A stretch of 64,000 nucleotides of DNA, from contig JAULBX010014203.1 in NCBI GenBank assembly GCA_032358255.1, forward strand, positions 32,334 through 96,333, written 5' to 3'. Below, in pieces: positions 12,041-24,200 of the stretch (positions are counted from its first letter, which is position 1; each line of letters begins with the position of its first letter). The position numbers were made by a program, and so were the translations under genes. This DNA comes from Heterotrichella gracilis (lineage: Eukaryota; Sar; Xanthophyceae; Tribonematales; Xanthonemataceae). Under the pieces are notes generated by a model. It saw nothing but the letters and a program-made list of their open reading frames with translations. It was not told the DNA's origin and made no database searches.

Positions 12041-14904
12041 ATGGTGGTACGTGCAGCCGCCCTCCCGCCCTCCGCTGCGTGCTTGCATCCGCGCCGTGTG
12101 CTGGGAAAACGGCGGCAGCAGCCGGACTGGAATGCATTCCATCCATCCAACCCTGCGTTGCCAGCACTGGTCATATCATTGGGTAGCTGTAGGAGCTTGT
12201 TATGCAGCGTCCGTGCACAAAACGGGTAGTTACCTTGCCACAAGTGGGTTTGCGTGTGCATGCAAAGGGCCTATGGTTGCCATGGTGAAGACGATGGGTG
12301 AGAGGTGTTTGCCTTGTTGCAGAACGAGAAGAAGGCAACCAACCCCATGCGGGACATCCGCGTGTCGAAGCTGGTCCTGAACATCTGCGTGGGCGAGTCT
12401 GGAGATCGCCTGCAGAAGGCAGCCAGGGTAGGGACACTGGAAACTTCTCCTGGCATTGTCAACTTCACCTGGGACCTTTCACTCAAAAGCGTTACCTGGG
12501 AGGGGGTTCCCGGGCAGCCTGATGGTAGCACTAGCAACAACCATACCAGCAATGATGCGGCACAGGGGGGGATTTGCCGTGAATACAGCGAGTGTGTGTG
12601 TTTTGTGGGGGTCTACAGTCATTCACGGTCTTCATGCACATGCGTATGGACTTCGCACAGACTGGCAACCTTCCTGTGATGGTCAAATTGGTACTGTCCA
12701 GCCTTTGGTGTGTCAGGAATTTTTGATGTCAGCCTCTTCAGAGCAGCCTGTGCACAGTGCCTAATATACACAAAGCAGTCACAATACTGTGCAGATATAT
12801 AAGCGGCTGGCCTGACCCAACTATATAAAAAGCATCCTGTGCACAGCATTCAATATTCAGCTGACCCACCTGTGCCTTCCCTCTGCTTGCCAGGTGCTTG
12901 AGCAGCTGACTGGCCAGACACCAGTGTTCGGCAAGGCCAGGTACACCGTGCGTACCTTTGCCATCAGGCGTAACGAGAAGATCTCCTGCTTCGTGACCGT
13001 GCGTGGCGAGAAGGCCATGCAGCTGCTGGTGCGTGCCGCGAAGCATGAAACCTCCACCACTGTGCTGCTATTTTTAACTGGCACTTTTGAGGGACGCGAA
13101 GTGCAACTGAAGTCCCACAGTTTTGACACTTCAGCTCGAGCTGCATATGCAGCATGACAACAGCTTGCAATTATGATTGTTGCCAACCCTTTCGGCTATG
13201 GCAGTACATCAATCCCACCCATGCATTGACTCTACCTTCTGCATGCCTGCATTTCATGCGCCTGGCATCATGGTTCATTGCGGCTGCTTACCAGTCGGGC
13301 CTTCCTCGTCGTTGACTGGCATGGAGTGTGCATACTGCGTCCCAGCCCACATGCCGCGTCCCAACCCACATACCGCGTCCCAACCCGCCCTTGCCCGCTG
13401 CAGGACGCTGGCCTCAAGGTGCGGGAGTACGAGCTTCTGAGGAGGAACTTCTCAGAGTCCGGCAACTTCGGGTTCGGTATCCAGGAGCACATCGACCTGG
13501 GCATCAAGTATGACCCCTCCACCGGAATCTATGGTACGCGGGAACCCTAAACATTCGGCGCTGTTGAGCATTTAGCCGCCCAGTCGGAAGCGGTCTGGTG
13601 GAATGTACAGTATCTGCCCTGGGGCGGGTGGGCTGCTGCGGAGTGGCGGCAACTTTGCTTTGGCACCCACATTGAAGAAGCGTGCTTTGCACTGTACCAT
13701 GGGGATCACTGTACCACTAGCATGAAGAGCGCTGTTATTGCCCTTGTGGGCATGGGCGGATTGCGACATACCACAGAAAAGCTGTTTGGGTCAGCGAGTG
13801 TGGATTTCAATCTAGTGGCATTTTTTGCACCCAATATACTGATTACAGATCGCCTCGATTTACCACAGCGAGACTGTATGAGCTGGGTTCTACATGATTG
13901 GCCAGCGCAGTGCAGTGTCGCGCCTGTGCGCCTGCGGTGCTGTGCAGGGCGTTTGCCCTGTGCGTGCTGTGGGAAACTGGTACATCTGCTGCCACAGCAA
14001 CATAGCATCTGTTAGGGTGGTGGGTGCAGAAGGTGTGGGTTGGATGGAAGGTGAAAGGGAGCAAAAGCAAACAGGTAGCATCGCGTTCACCACTAATCGT
14101 TGTGGGTGCATTACACTTGTGCAACCGCGGCACTCAGAGCAACAACACCCTGCTCAGCATTGCGTGTGCTGCCCCTGCACTGTTCAACAGCCCAAAGAAG
14201 TGAAATCATGCAGCGGCGCATGCATGATGTTTGCACGTCCTGTCCTTCGGCACAGCGTCAATGACCCCCGTGTGTGATGTGTTGTCACAGGCATGGACTT
14301 CTACGTCGTGCTTGAGAGGCCAGGCTACCGGGTAGCTCGCCGCCGCTCCCGCAAGGCAGCAGTGGGTGTGCAGCACAAAGTGACCAAGGATGATGCCACC
14401 AAGTGGTGCGCAGCCACCCTTTGCAAACCCTAGAACCCTAAGACCATGAACCCTTGCAAACCCTAGGGCTGTCCAAATATGCTCATGGCAGTGGTCTGTC
14501 TTGCGCTTGTGCTGCTTTGGCTGGGACTCGACTCATCGCATTGCATATGGGCAGGTTGTTGTACTGTTGTACTTTGTTGTTGCACTGTGGGTTTGACATC
14601 ACAATGGCACACGGCTGTATCATACGGCTAGTGTGCAACCTGCGAGCTTGGAGTGGGTTGTATTTTATTGACTATTGTGTGAATATTCTGACTTGACTTG
14701 GGGGCTATGCGTAGTTGCTATGCCGCCTTATTTACGCCTTTGGCGTCTGTTTTCTTTTCTTTTCTTGTGCGCATCTTTTGGAAAATTCTTTTGGTGCACG
14801 TGGTGTGTGTGGCTGGCTTGTGTGCTCATGTACTTGCTGTGTGTATGTGCAGGTTCCAGACCAAGTTTGAGGGTGTGGTGCTCAACAAGTCATCATACAA
14901 CTAG
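12041..14904 (+). CDS. RPL11: 60S ribosomal protein L11 (uL5)
   Basis: Component of the large cytosolic ribosomal subunit that contacts 5S rRNA in the central protuberance. Exons: 12041-12046, 12323-12427, 12894-13028, 13404-13533, 14291-14405 and 14853-14904, giving 180 residues, the normal length. The first exon holds only ATG GTG before a GTACGT donor. Conserved blocks in order: [100 protein letters not shown] and [12 protein letters not shown] at the end. All five introns fit phase. A TGTAA lies 23 bases after the stop. Intron 3 contains a 19-base minisatellite. Confidence 0.97.
13331..13387 (+). repeat. 19-base minisatellite, three copies, in RPL11 intron 3
   Basis: Three head-to-tail copies of a 19-base unit (consensus CATACCGCGTCCCAACCCA) at 13331-13349, 13350-13368 and 13369-13387, ending just before the intron acceptor at 13403. 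Confidence 0.85.
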
Positions 14905-15779
14905 GCTGCTGTTCACGTGAGACCTCTGTAACATAGATCCCGCAACAAAGATGTGACGCTTTCGAGCCTGTGAACTGTGTGGCCTGTTGTGTGGCAGCCT
15001 ATGGTGGCTGTCAGGAACGGACCTCTGGCTTCCATTACACATCATTGCCTTCCCCGTGCATTTTCACAGTCAAATTAAAGTTATGGGTTCCAATGGTGCC
15101 TATTTAATGTTAAGTGCACAGGATGCATCACATATGTGCACCGCACTACCGTACTTTGCTCAAGAAGTTACGGGCCGCTGGTGGAGGCTGCAAAGCTTGC
15201 TGTGGCTGTTGATTGGCTTGCACAGCGTGATTGGCTAGCACTGCTCTGTTGTGCCTTCAGGTGCCTGTGCTTGTTCACAACGGTCTAGCCACTGTGCAGT
15301 GCATGCGTGCCATTGGGTGGTGCTACCGAGCATATATTCACTGAATGTATAATCTGTGGTGAGATAGGCAACCACTGAGATTCGGTGCACATCCTGGGTG
15401 GGTGGGTGTATGCTGACACCCAGGCCCTCGGTCAGGGTCTGGGGTGTAGCTGCTACACTGTAGCAGGGGGAGAAGAACAGTCAAGGGGACCGTCGCAGAT
15501 AAATGCATGCATGCAAGTGGAAAACAAAACGGGGCAGTTGGAAACCTGTTGCGTTGGAACGAGCCACAAGTGCACACGGCTGTGCATTTATAAGCGGTGG
15601 AAAGGCACCGTGCAGTGCTGCCCAAGGCTCTTACGTGACAATAATTGCTTCACTGGACTGCAACTGCAACGCATGCCGTACGGGGCAACTGGCCACATAT
15701 TCAAACGCAATGCGTACACACTGCCAACCCATAGAAAACCGTGCTGGCCTTTGCCGTAGACTGCTGTCCTAGACTGAAC
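14905..15779. other. Intergenic region between RPL11 and the plastid-type gene
   Basis: After the TGTAA signal I see only short open frames without family signals. A TGCATGCATGCA motif lies at 15503-15515. The right end should be the promoter and 5' UTR of the next gene. Confidence 0.4.
14927..14931 (+). terminator. TGTAA poly(A) signal of RPL11
   Basis: TGTAA 23 bases after the RPL11 stop codon, implying a very short 3' UTR. Confidence 0.6.
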
Positions 15780-16853
15780 ATGGCGTCCTCTGTGCTGTCC
15801 ATGTCAATATCAACGAAGGTGGCGAACGTGAGGTGGGTTGGGCCTCTTGCAAATTCTGTACACAAACCACTGTGGTTTTGTTACTTGAGGAGCCTGCTTG
15901 CAGTGTCGCGTGGTTTTGGACTGAATCCTGCACGCCTTGCAAATAGGGGGTTGGGGCTGGGTGGGGCTTGCTGGTCCACTGTCACCACTGCACACCCTTT
16001 TCATGCTGCGCAGATTGATGTGTCAACACACCCTGGCTGCAGTGCGCTTCAACGTAATGTATACACGGCCTTCTTTAGGGAGCGTCTATTCAACGCAACC
16101 CACCTATCCAACCCATACCATCCCATCCAACTGTGCACACACACCCTATGCATTTGTGGAGGTTTCAGCTTGCTAGATGCTACCATGGGGTGGTCTGCAG
16201 GGTGGCTACAAACAAGCGAGGCACGATGGTTAGGTGCGCTCCAGCACGCAACCACAACAGCACCAACAACAACCACGACAGCACCAACAACAACCACGAC
16301 TATGACAGCACCTCCTCTCAGCTTTCCCCCTTTGCCTGTATGATGTCCGAGAATACCTCGTATACTACCGCTGAGGAGTGGAGTCGGGCAGCGAGTACCT
16401 GTGACTTCAAAGTCAACTTCGACGGCGGGGCTGGTGACCACTCCAACTACCCCGACTTCTTCTTCGAGTTCCGGCGGGAGCGAGCCCTCATGCCCCGCGA
16501 GGAGCGTGCGGACATGCTGCGCAAGAAGGGCTTTTCAGAAGAGTACATTGCGACAATGTAAGCTTCTGCACACTGCCCAAGTGCCTTGAAAGTTCTTGCC
16601 CTCGCCACCGCTGCCTGCCTGTTTGCGTGCGTTGAAGACCTGCCCCTGTTGCTATTTGGGGAGAAGCCACCTTTACTCACAGGTGGTGTGTTCCTGCTGT
16701 GGCTGCTTCCCTATACAACGCCCTGGTTGCAGAGGCCATAGGTTGTAGGGTATGCTTTTGAGGTGCTTTTCCTTTGCCTACAGGGACAAGATCTACGAGG
16801 ACTTTCTGGCGAGAGACAATCCACGCAACGCCGAGTATATTGGCGGTGATTAG
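15780..16853 (+). CDS. Probable plastid-targeted protein, unknown function
   Basis: Exons: 15780-15832, 16201-16557 and 16784-16853, giving 159 residues. The N-terminus (MASSVLSMSISTKVANVRVA) is rich in Ser, Ala and Thr, lacks acidic residues and is followed by VRC, like a chloroplast transit peptide. A low-complexity Asn/His/Ser/Thr stretch (residues about 32-55, with NNNHD repeats) comes next. The conserved-looking C-terminal part reads NYPDFFFEFRRERALMPREE, then GFSEEYIATMDKIYEDFLAR, and ends AEYIGGD. I do not recognise the family. The donor chosen at 15833 (AG|GTGGGT) keeps phase; an upstream AAC|GTGAGG would not. Confidence 0.6.
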
Positions 16854-16992
16854 AGTGCTGCGCAAAAGCTTTGCAGACTCTAGACATTGTTTGAAGCTTA
16901 AGTGGAAGTGAGGAGGGGGCAAAGGGGGGTTGAAGGTTGTGCTGCGGACGTTGCCAGGGTGGACAACAAGGTTGCCAGCCTGGCTTGCAGCT

Positions 16993-17021
16993 GGTTTAGG
17001 GTTTAGGGTTTACGGTTTAGG
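16993..17021 (+). repeat. Interstitial telomere-like TTTAGGG repeat
   Basis: About four tandem units of GGTTTAG type (two exact TTTAGGG, one TTTACGG, one partial). TTTAGGG is the plant-type telomere repeat also used by many green algae. It lies in intergenic DNA 140 bases after the plastid-type gene. Confidence 0.8.
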
Positions 17022-17325
17022 AACAGTGCAGGCTTGAGTGCCGCTGGCACGTGCACGGCACAGCTTCCCAGCCATGGGAGGGATTTGCACTAAATTGACA
17101 GAGAGATATAACTGTTATTGGTTAATTGCTTTACCCATTTGTGGTGGTAAGCGTTGCAGGAACAGGGCTGTGGCCAGCATGTCGATGATCGACCAGGTGA
17201 CACTGCATAGGCTCTCAGCTGTGATGAAGTTTCTTGAAGGATAAGCACTGGAAACTGATAGTAGTAAATTGTTTTTGGAGCCGCCTTTGATAGAAGTTGT
17301 TTGCATAAAGACACTCTCTGGGCGG

Positions 17326-17464
17326 TCCTGGGCCATGGACGGATGGGGAGTAGAATAACAGAATAATGATGAAAGCCCGCTGCAACGCCCTGGGTTGCCC
17401 TGGGGTGGTTGGTGTAAGCTAAGGACACCCAGCCTGGGCCATGGAGGAATGGGGAGTAGAAAGT
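17326..17464 (+). repeat. Short direct repeat, two copies about 100 bases apart
   Basis: Copies at about 17326-17366 and 17428-17464 share GGGCCATGGA followed by ATGGGGAGTAGAA. They lie in intergenic DNA and are probably remnants of a local duplication. Confidence 0.5.
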
Positions 17465-18253
17465 ACAACTAATGGTTGTACAGCTGAGGTTGTGTCCTCC
17501 CCGCTGCGTTTTCTGAGAGCACTCCCCTTTGGAAGACATCCAGCGTCTTTGAAAACCCCGGCAGTTGTTGCCGTTGCACAAGGCTGCAGCACACAGAGTG
17601 CTTTCTAGTTTGTGTTTTTACGTTTCCTGAGCTGGCCAAGCCCCACTTATTCAACCACTGGCGGTGCCGTTATAATCCCGACACCGCGACAGCTACATAT
17701 GCATGCACCAGACGATACCAGCCTTGTTCTTGCTGCAAGCGGTGCAAGATACCCTCTTTTGACACTCAGTAGTCGTTGCGGTGTATTTGGCGCGCAGTTT
17801 CTCTCCTGGGACCAAAAAGGGGCGCAGCAATGGGTGCAAACACCCGTTGTGCAGGAGGGCTAACAACTGCACGCCATATCAAAAGTAAGTCAGCACCCGG
17901 CAGCTCACGCCCGCCCCGAACCTTGACTGCATCGAAACCGTCGCCTTTTTCCAAGGACTCACACACGCTGCTTGACCCATAGCGCACCGACATCTGAAAA
18001 TGTTGTCATATAATGCCGTGCAATAGTCAGCTGGGGTTCCGGGAACCTTGGCCAAAACCTCACGACCACTGAACCACAGACGCCCTGCACACCCTCTCCT
18101 CTCATCCTCTCACACACCCTTTTCCTAACCTGACCCCTCATCGCCACTTCCTCCTGATGCACACCCACTGTCCCCATCCTACAGCAGGCACTCCCTTTGC
18201 ACCACACTGCCTAGAGGCCTGACCTCTCCACCCCCAACGGGGCCCCTTCCACC

Positions 18254-21200
18254 ATGCCCCTACCCACACCACCCATGGACCTAGAGGCCAGCCAGGATAC
18301 CGACGTCACCCCCAGTGCCACCGAGCGCACGGGGCTGTTCAGGCGCCTGGCCGCGGATGCCAAGCGGCTGTCGCTGGTGCGGCGCTCGGAGGCGGCACTG
18401 GAGACAATCAAGGTGGGTGGTGGTGGCCGCAGGGTGCTGGTGGCTGATGGGTGGCGGTTGTCACTGGAGACAACCGAGGGTGTGTTCTTAATCCCCAAAA
18501 CAGGCATCGACACAGCGCAATTAAGGCGGGTGGTGGGTCTGTCAGGGTGCTGCAGGGTGGTGTGCTGCCTGGGCACGTGCGGGGTTGGTGCCTACCCCAG
18601 ACCCTAAACCCTTGCCCCGTGGGTGGGTGACTGTGTTGTTGTCTATTTGATGGTGTCGGCTGGGGGGCTGCAAGTGGCTATAATGTCTGGGGCAGGGTAA
18701 GGGTTTCGGGTTTGGGATTTGGTTCCACTTCAGCTGTGTGACGTAGAGGTGGCAAATGCATGACGCTTGAATAGGGTGGGTTTATGCGTCGCTCTGAACT
18801 GCAAAAGGGATTTTCTTTCCTTGTGGAAGGTAGTGCTGACCCTGTCAAGATTGGGGTTCATTTATGTCACTGTGGCGGGCGATTTGCGCACTGCTGTGTC
18901 CTCACAAGGGGAGGTAGCGCAGCGTGGCAGGAAGGTGGAACCCTCCCCAGCCCGATAATAGACTAGTAAAACCTTAGTATCCCGTCTCGTACTGCACATC
19001 TCCCGCACCCTGACCCAGCAGTCTGCAGAATCCCCACAAAGGCTTACTTTGCCACTGCCGCCACATTCCCATCGCCTCCTCCTCCCCCCTTGCAGGACCC
19101 CCTTGAAGACTTCCCCGCGCTGTGGGAGTCCCTTCCCAAGGTCTCGCGTGCCCTCCTGGTGGTGTCCATCGTGGATTCGCTGCTCCTGGTGATCTACGCC
19201 ATCTACATGATCGCCAACCAGTCATACCGCGAGGAGCTGCACATTGGGCTGGCCATCGTGGTGTGTTGCTAGGGATTTTGGGGTGGTAATTGTACAAGGG
19301 TTTGGGAGCACAATGTATGCATGGCTTTGGTGGTTCCCAAACTAGGGCTCTGGCCAGGGTTTGAAGTGTGGTTTGTTGGGGTTGCAGAAAGATGGTAGGC
19401 CATGGTCAGGGTGTAGCTGAGGGCATGAGTCTTGTGTGGAGGCGTTGTAAATGGTGTTCCAAATTGAAAGCACCAGTAAACACATATTATGAGGAAGCAG
19501 CCTCGCACACCCCCCGCATGGCGAAACAATAATCCCACTTGGTCTATTCAGTGAGGTACTTGTGCGCCCCACATGGGATGCACCAGTGTGCACGCCTCTC
19601 AAGCAATCCACAACCAGCATCGCCTTTCCTTGCCCAGCTCACATGCCGCTCCCCCTCCCCACAGGTGGCCGCCGTGTTTTTCGCCTTTTTCGTGTGGGAG
19701 TCCATCTTCAAAGAGAACGCCATGTCGCTGCTGGCCTCCATGCTCATGTCCCTAGTCATCACCTTCCGCATCCTGTACTACCTGTGGGCGCATGGGGACA
19801 ACGCCACGGGCGAGAAGGGGCCGCAGGGGAGGGAGGCCATCAGCTCAATCACCGCGCTGGTGCAGGTGGCAACCCTGGTGCGTATCCAGGGGGCAGAAAC
19901 CCTGAGCTGAACCCTCTAAACCCTATACAACTCAGGTGGCCATATGAGCAAAAGATCTCCCTCTCCCCATCTTTCGTTCAACACCTTGCGCCACTCGGGG
20001 GTGGGGAAGGGAGGAGAAGCGATGTCTGTCATGAACAGGCCATGCTTTGATCATTGCTTCATAAGGAGGCTTTAGGGTGCCCCCCTCTTGATACAACCGG
20101 CATTGTCAAAGCGTGCAGAGCTCTGTGCAGTGGGCCTTGCCAGTCCGCTTGTGACCACCCCACACCAACTGCCTTCTTAAAATGCCCACTTCCCCTGCCC
20201 CCACCAGGTGCTTGCGGGGCTGTCCTACCGCCAGTTTGGTTGGCGCATGCACAGCAAGCTAGCTGTGGACTACCGCAAGCGCGACGCAGACACGCGCAGG
20301 GCGCTGTTCCTGCGAGCCAACCTGTTCAGGACTATCTTCACATTGGACCTGCAATTCCTGGTGCGTGGGTGGGCAGGGGGGGTGTACTGGGTGCTGGGGA
20401 ATGGCAGGGATGTTTTTTAGGGGGGTGGCATCGGGGTTTGGGCACGAATGGGGATCATGGCGGGCATTTTTGAGGGTGTGATCCACAATGGCTGGGACTA
20501 TTGCAAGCGCGGCGTAGAGAAGCACAGAGGACTCCTCCTCCTAGCCAACCTGTTCATGACTTAAATCACATTGGACCTGCAGTTCCTGGTGCGTGGGCAA
20601 GGGTGATAAGATGATTCTAGGACTTTTATTACCCTTGGTGTGGGTGGGCAGGAGGGGTGTAGTCAGTGCTGGGGATGGGCAGAGGTGTCTTAGAAGGAAG
20701 TTGCATTGGATGGGGGTGGGCACGAATGGGGATCATGCTCAGTACAGACTGCAGACTGGTTTCAATCATTCAACCTTTGTGTTTTATAAATTTTAGATTT
20801 CAGAGGACTAATTCCTCCCTGTTTGCCTGCAGATCATCCAGAGCATCGTGGGCCTGGTGGCCGCCACGCAGGGCCCGGGCGTGTACACCCCCATGCTGCA
20901 GGCGGTGCTCATGGGATTCCCGCTGGCGCTGTGCGTGGGACTGGCCACGCGGCATGCCATGCGACATGCCTTGCACAGGTGGGCAGAGCATTAGTACGGA
21001 GGCATATGAACTGCATGCAGGCTGAAGTACTCATGGGTGTGAATGCAAGCAATGGGTTGCACATGTACGATGGTGGCTGCACGCGTGCATGGGTGCACTT
21101 GGGTGCGTGCATGTATGTATGTATGTATGTATATCATATCCAGGTGGGGGTTTTCCCACTTCTCAGGATCATGCTACAAACCCAAACCCCACCTCTTCAC

Positions 21201-24200
21201 CAACCTTCCCACCATGCCTACCTCCCTTGGTGCAGCTCCATGCGCCTGCTGGACTTCCTCATCCCCCTGTCATACATGGAGCCCATCACCCTCATCGTCA
21301 TCGCATGCACACACGAGCCATACTCCAGCGCCAAGCCCTCGCTGGTGGGCTCCTGCGTGCTGTTCATGGCCATGCGCACGGTGGTGTGGGGACTGGCGCA
21401 CGCGGTGCTGTCCCTGGTCACGCAGCTCAACGCATCCCAGGGACAGGACCCCCTCAAGGTGGATGACCTGGAAGGTGAGGAGGAAATGCACTGTACCACA
21501 TTAAATGCCTTTGTCACCAAAAGTTGCCTATGCCTTTTACGGAGTGCGGCCGACTCTTCATCATTATTATATGATGGGGTCGTAAAGGATGCAGGTGAGG
21601 AGAATTGCGCCTTCATCTCTCTTTTGAAGCACACCATGCCAGAGCACACTAAAATGCTTACAGTCACAGGCATGCACTCGTTGTGAGACAGGCAAGTTTG
21701 GCCTGGGGGCCCCATCACACTCTGACCCCCCCTGCCCCCCCGCCCCAGGCGTGCACCCCGCGCTGCGCCCCCTCATGCGCGGCGCCTGGCTGGGCAAGCC
21801 CTCCCCCTCCTCCCCCAGCAAGCGCCGCTTCTTCCAGCTGTCCAAGGACGGGTCAACGCTGCGCTGGTCCTGGAACCGCTACGTGCGCATGTTCTACTGC
21901 GAGGAGATCAGCTACAATGATGAGGACAGGTGGGTGGTCGTGGTTGGAAGTGGAACTGGAGTCGTGGTCGAAAATGTAGTTGGTAACTACCTCACTGATC
22001 AGCTCAAGAACTAAGACTGGTGTGTGGGCATGCGGGTCATGCTTACCCCCTTCGAAAAATTGTACTACAGTTTCTAAATTGTAAGTTGGGTAGTTGACAT
22101 GTTCTTGTGTTAGAAATCTGGAGATTGCGACCGTCATTGTGATGGTGATCGTGATTGGAATTGAAATTAAATTGTAGTTGTAACTAACTCACTGGCTATC
22201 ACTCTATCCCGCAGGCTGGTGACCCTGCTGCTTACGCTGGAGCCTGATCTGACCCTCCAGTTCCCCGACAGCCAGACCTACGAGCAGTGGAAGGCAGGCT
22301 TCGAGCAGCTGCTGGTGGTGCTGCTGGCGCCGGGCACGGGGGGGAAAGGTGGGGTGCCTGCACTGCTGAACAGCCTGACATGGAAATGCACTCGTCCAGG
22401 AGGCCTTTCTATTTACTGTATTGTCGTAAAATGATGGAGTCCTCCTGCTTGGTGTGTTATACATATACTCACATGTTTGGTATAATTTTCCGTGAACACT
22501 TGCAAAACCGATATGTGTTTTGCATCCTGTATATAATTTAATAAAAATGAAGATTTATTGGTTTTTTGCTGCAGCAACATAATGGCACCTACTTGTCGTA
22601 AGGAAGTGCACCTGGCCCTCCACCTTCATGCGCTAATTTCTCCCCTTTGCTGGCGCAGGCGCTGAGGAGATGCGGCTTGTGTCGATGCGTCCCACCTCCC
22701 CGTTCATGATCAGCGCCGCCGCACCCCCTGCCACCCGCAAGACCTCCACCATCCCCACCATCAGCCTCAAGGGGGGAAAGGCAAAGAAGAAGGGGTCGGG
22801 TTCGGGGGGGGGGCTGCTGGATGGCCAGCCATCAAGTGAGTCACATGTGCACCTATTTAGGGCATGATTGATTTTGACCAGTCATATGTATCACATTCCA
22901 ATTCTGTGTTGTGCCAGCATTCTGATAGCTATAGATAGAACATTCTTAGGTTAAAACTTGTGTGTTTTTCCTACACACCTGACACTCACCTCCTCCCCTT
23001 GTAGGCACCGATCCCAACCAATGGATGATGGACTGCGACGACGACTCCCCCAAAGCCAGCCTCACCTCCCCATTCGACTTCACATCTGAATCCCCCGCCT
23101 CTGATGCCACATCGGCCCCCCTTGCCCCTTCCCCCCCTCTGCCTTCACCTGGCGACGACCACCTGACCCCCTCCCAGCGCCAGAAGCGGCACCAGATGGA
23201 GCAGCTGCTCAGGGAGCTGGCCACGCGGCAGTGGCAGGAGCAGGCAAACAACCCAGAGTGGCGACACCAGACGCAGGTGAATAAAAATAAATCATACTAA
23301 ATCGATATAATAGCAATACAAATCATTGCGCTAAACTTGTTCAAGTACCAGACGCAGGTATGTGGTCAGGTCAGGTATTGGTAGTGCCCATCTGCTGCAT
23401 GCCCTGTTCTTACCTCACATTTGCACCACTTGAGTGAGAGGCTTATGTGATTAGATTGCAAGGTGTGCTGTTGACCAAGACAATGGGCCAGATACGGCCT
23501 CCCTTCCTTGCATAACTTGACACCCCTGCTCACAGGCGCGCTTTGAGATTCTGCAGCAGCTGCGCAACCCCGCCGGGCGCCAGAACCTGCCCAACATGCC
23601 CCACGCGCGCTTGAAACCCTCCCTCGCAACCACGGCCAGCATATGGAAGCTGGCGGGGAGCAAGGGGAAAAGCACCGGGGGTGGTAGCACAGGCGCACAG
23701 TCCCCAAACAGGGGTGGCGAGGCGGGGTTGCCCAAGGGGAATGCTGTGGCAGGGTCGCGGCGGGGGACGCGGTCGGCCAGTTTCAGCAGATCCCCAGACA
23801 GGGGCCCAGCATCCCCGCCGGTGCCCCAGCATTTCGACACCGCGCTGGCGAATTTCCAGCGGCTGGGTCCCAAGCAGCGGTCCCCGGGGCAGCAGCCGGT
23901 GTCGGAGACCGCCCCCTTCAACCCCTTTGAAGCTGCGCTGGACCCCTCCTCGCCAGAGGGCGAGCTTGCTGCACGGGTGAACTCGCACGCGGGGGCGGAG
24001 CCCTCGCACCCTATCAGCATCAGGACTTCCTTTGTGCTCACATCGGAGCCTTCCCTGGCCCAAGTGCTGGACGCGCTGCCCAGCGTCGTACCCTCGCCGC
24101 CAGGACCCGCTGGGCAGCAGCAGCACGCAGACTCCACCACCATCGACATCCGCCCCGGTGCCGCAGCCGGGTCGGGGCGGGACTCCGCCGTGGTGACGCC

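Larger units (their letters stand above)
16854..18253. other. Intergenic region upstream of the 7TM-PH-kinase gene
   Basis: About 1.4 kb without supported exons. It contains the telomere-like array at 16993 and a direct repeat of about 35 bases at 17326-17366 and 17428-17464 (both with GGGCCATGGA and ATGGGGAGTAGAA). The last several hundred bases are C-rich and probably hold the promoter and 5' UTR of the downstream gene. Confidence 0.4.

Noticed and set aside
23276-23536. Possible split of the 7TM-PH-kinase gene into two genes
   Set aside because: The donor at 23277 and the acceptor at 23535 keep phase 0, no stop or TGTAA lies at the end of exon 10, and exon 11 has no start codon near its beginning. 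A split is not excluded without cDNA, but one gene is simpler.
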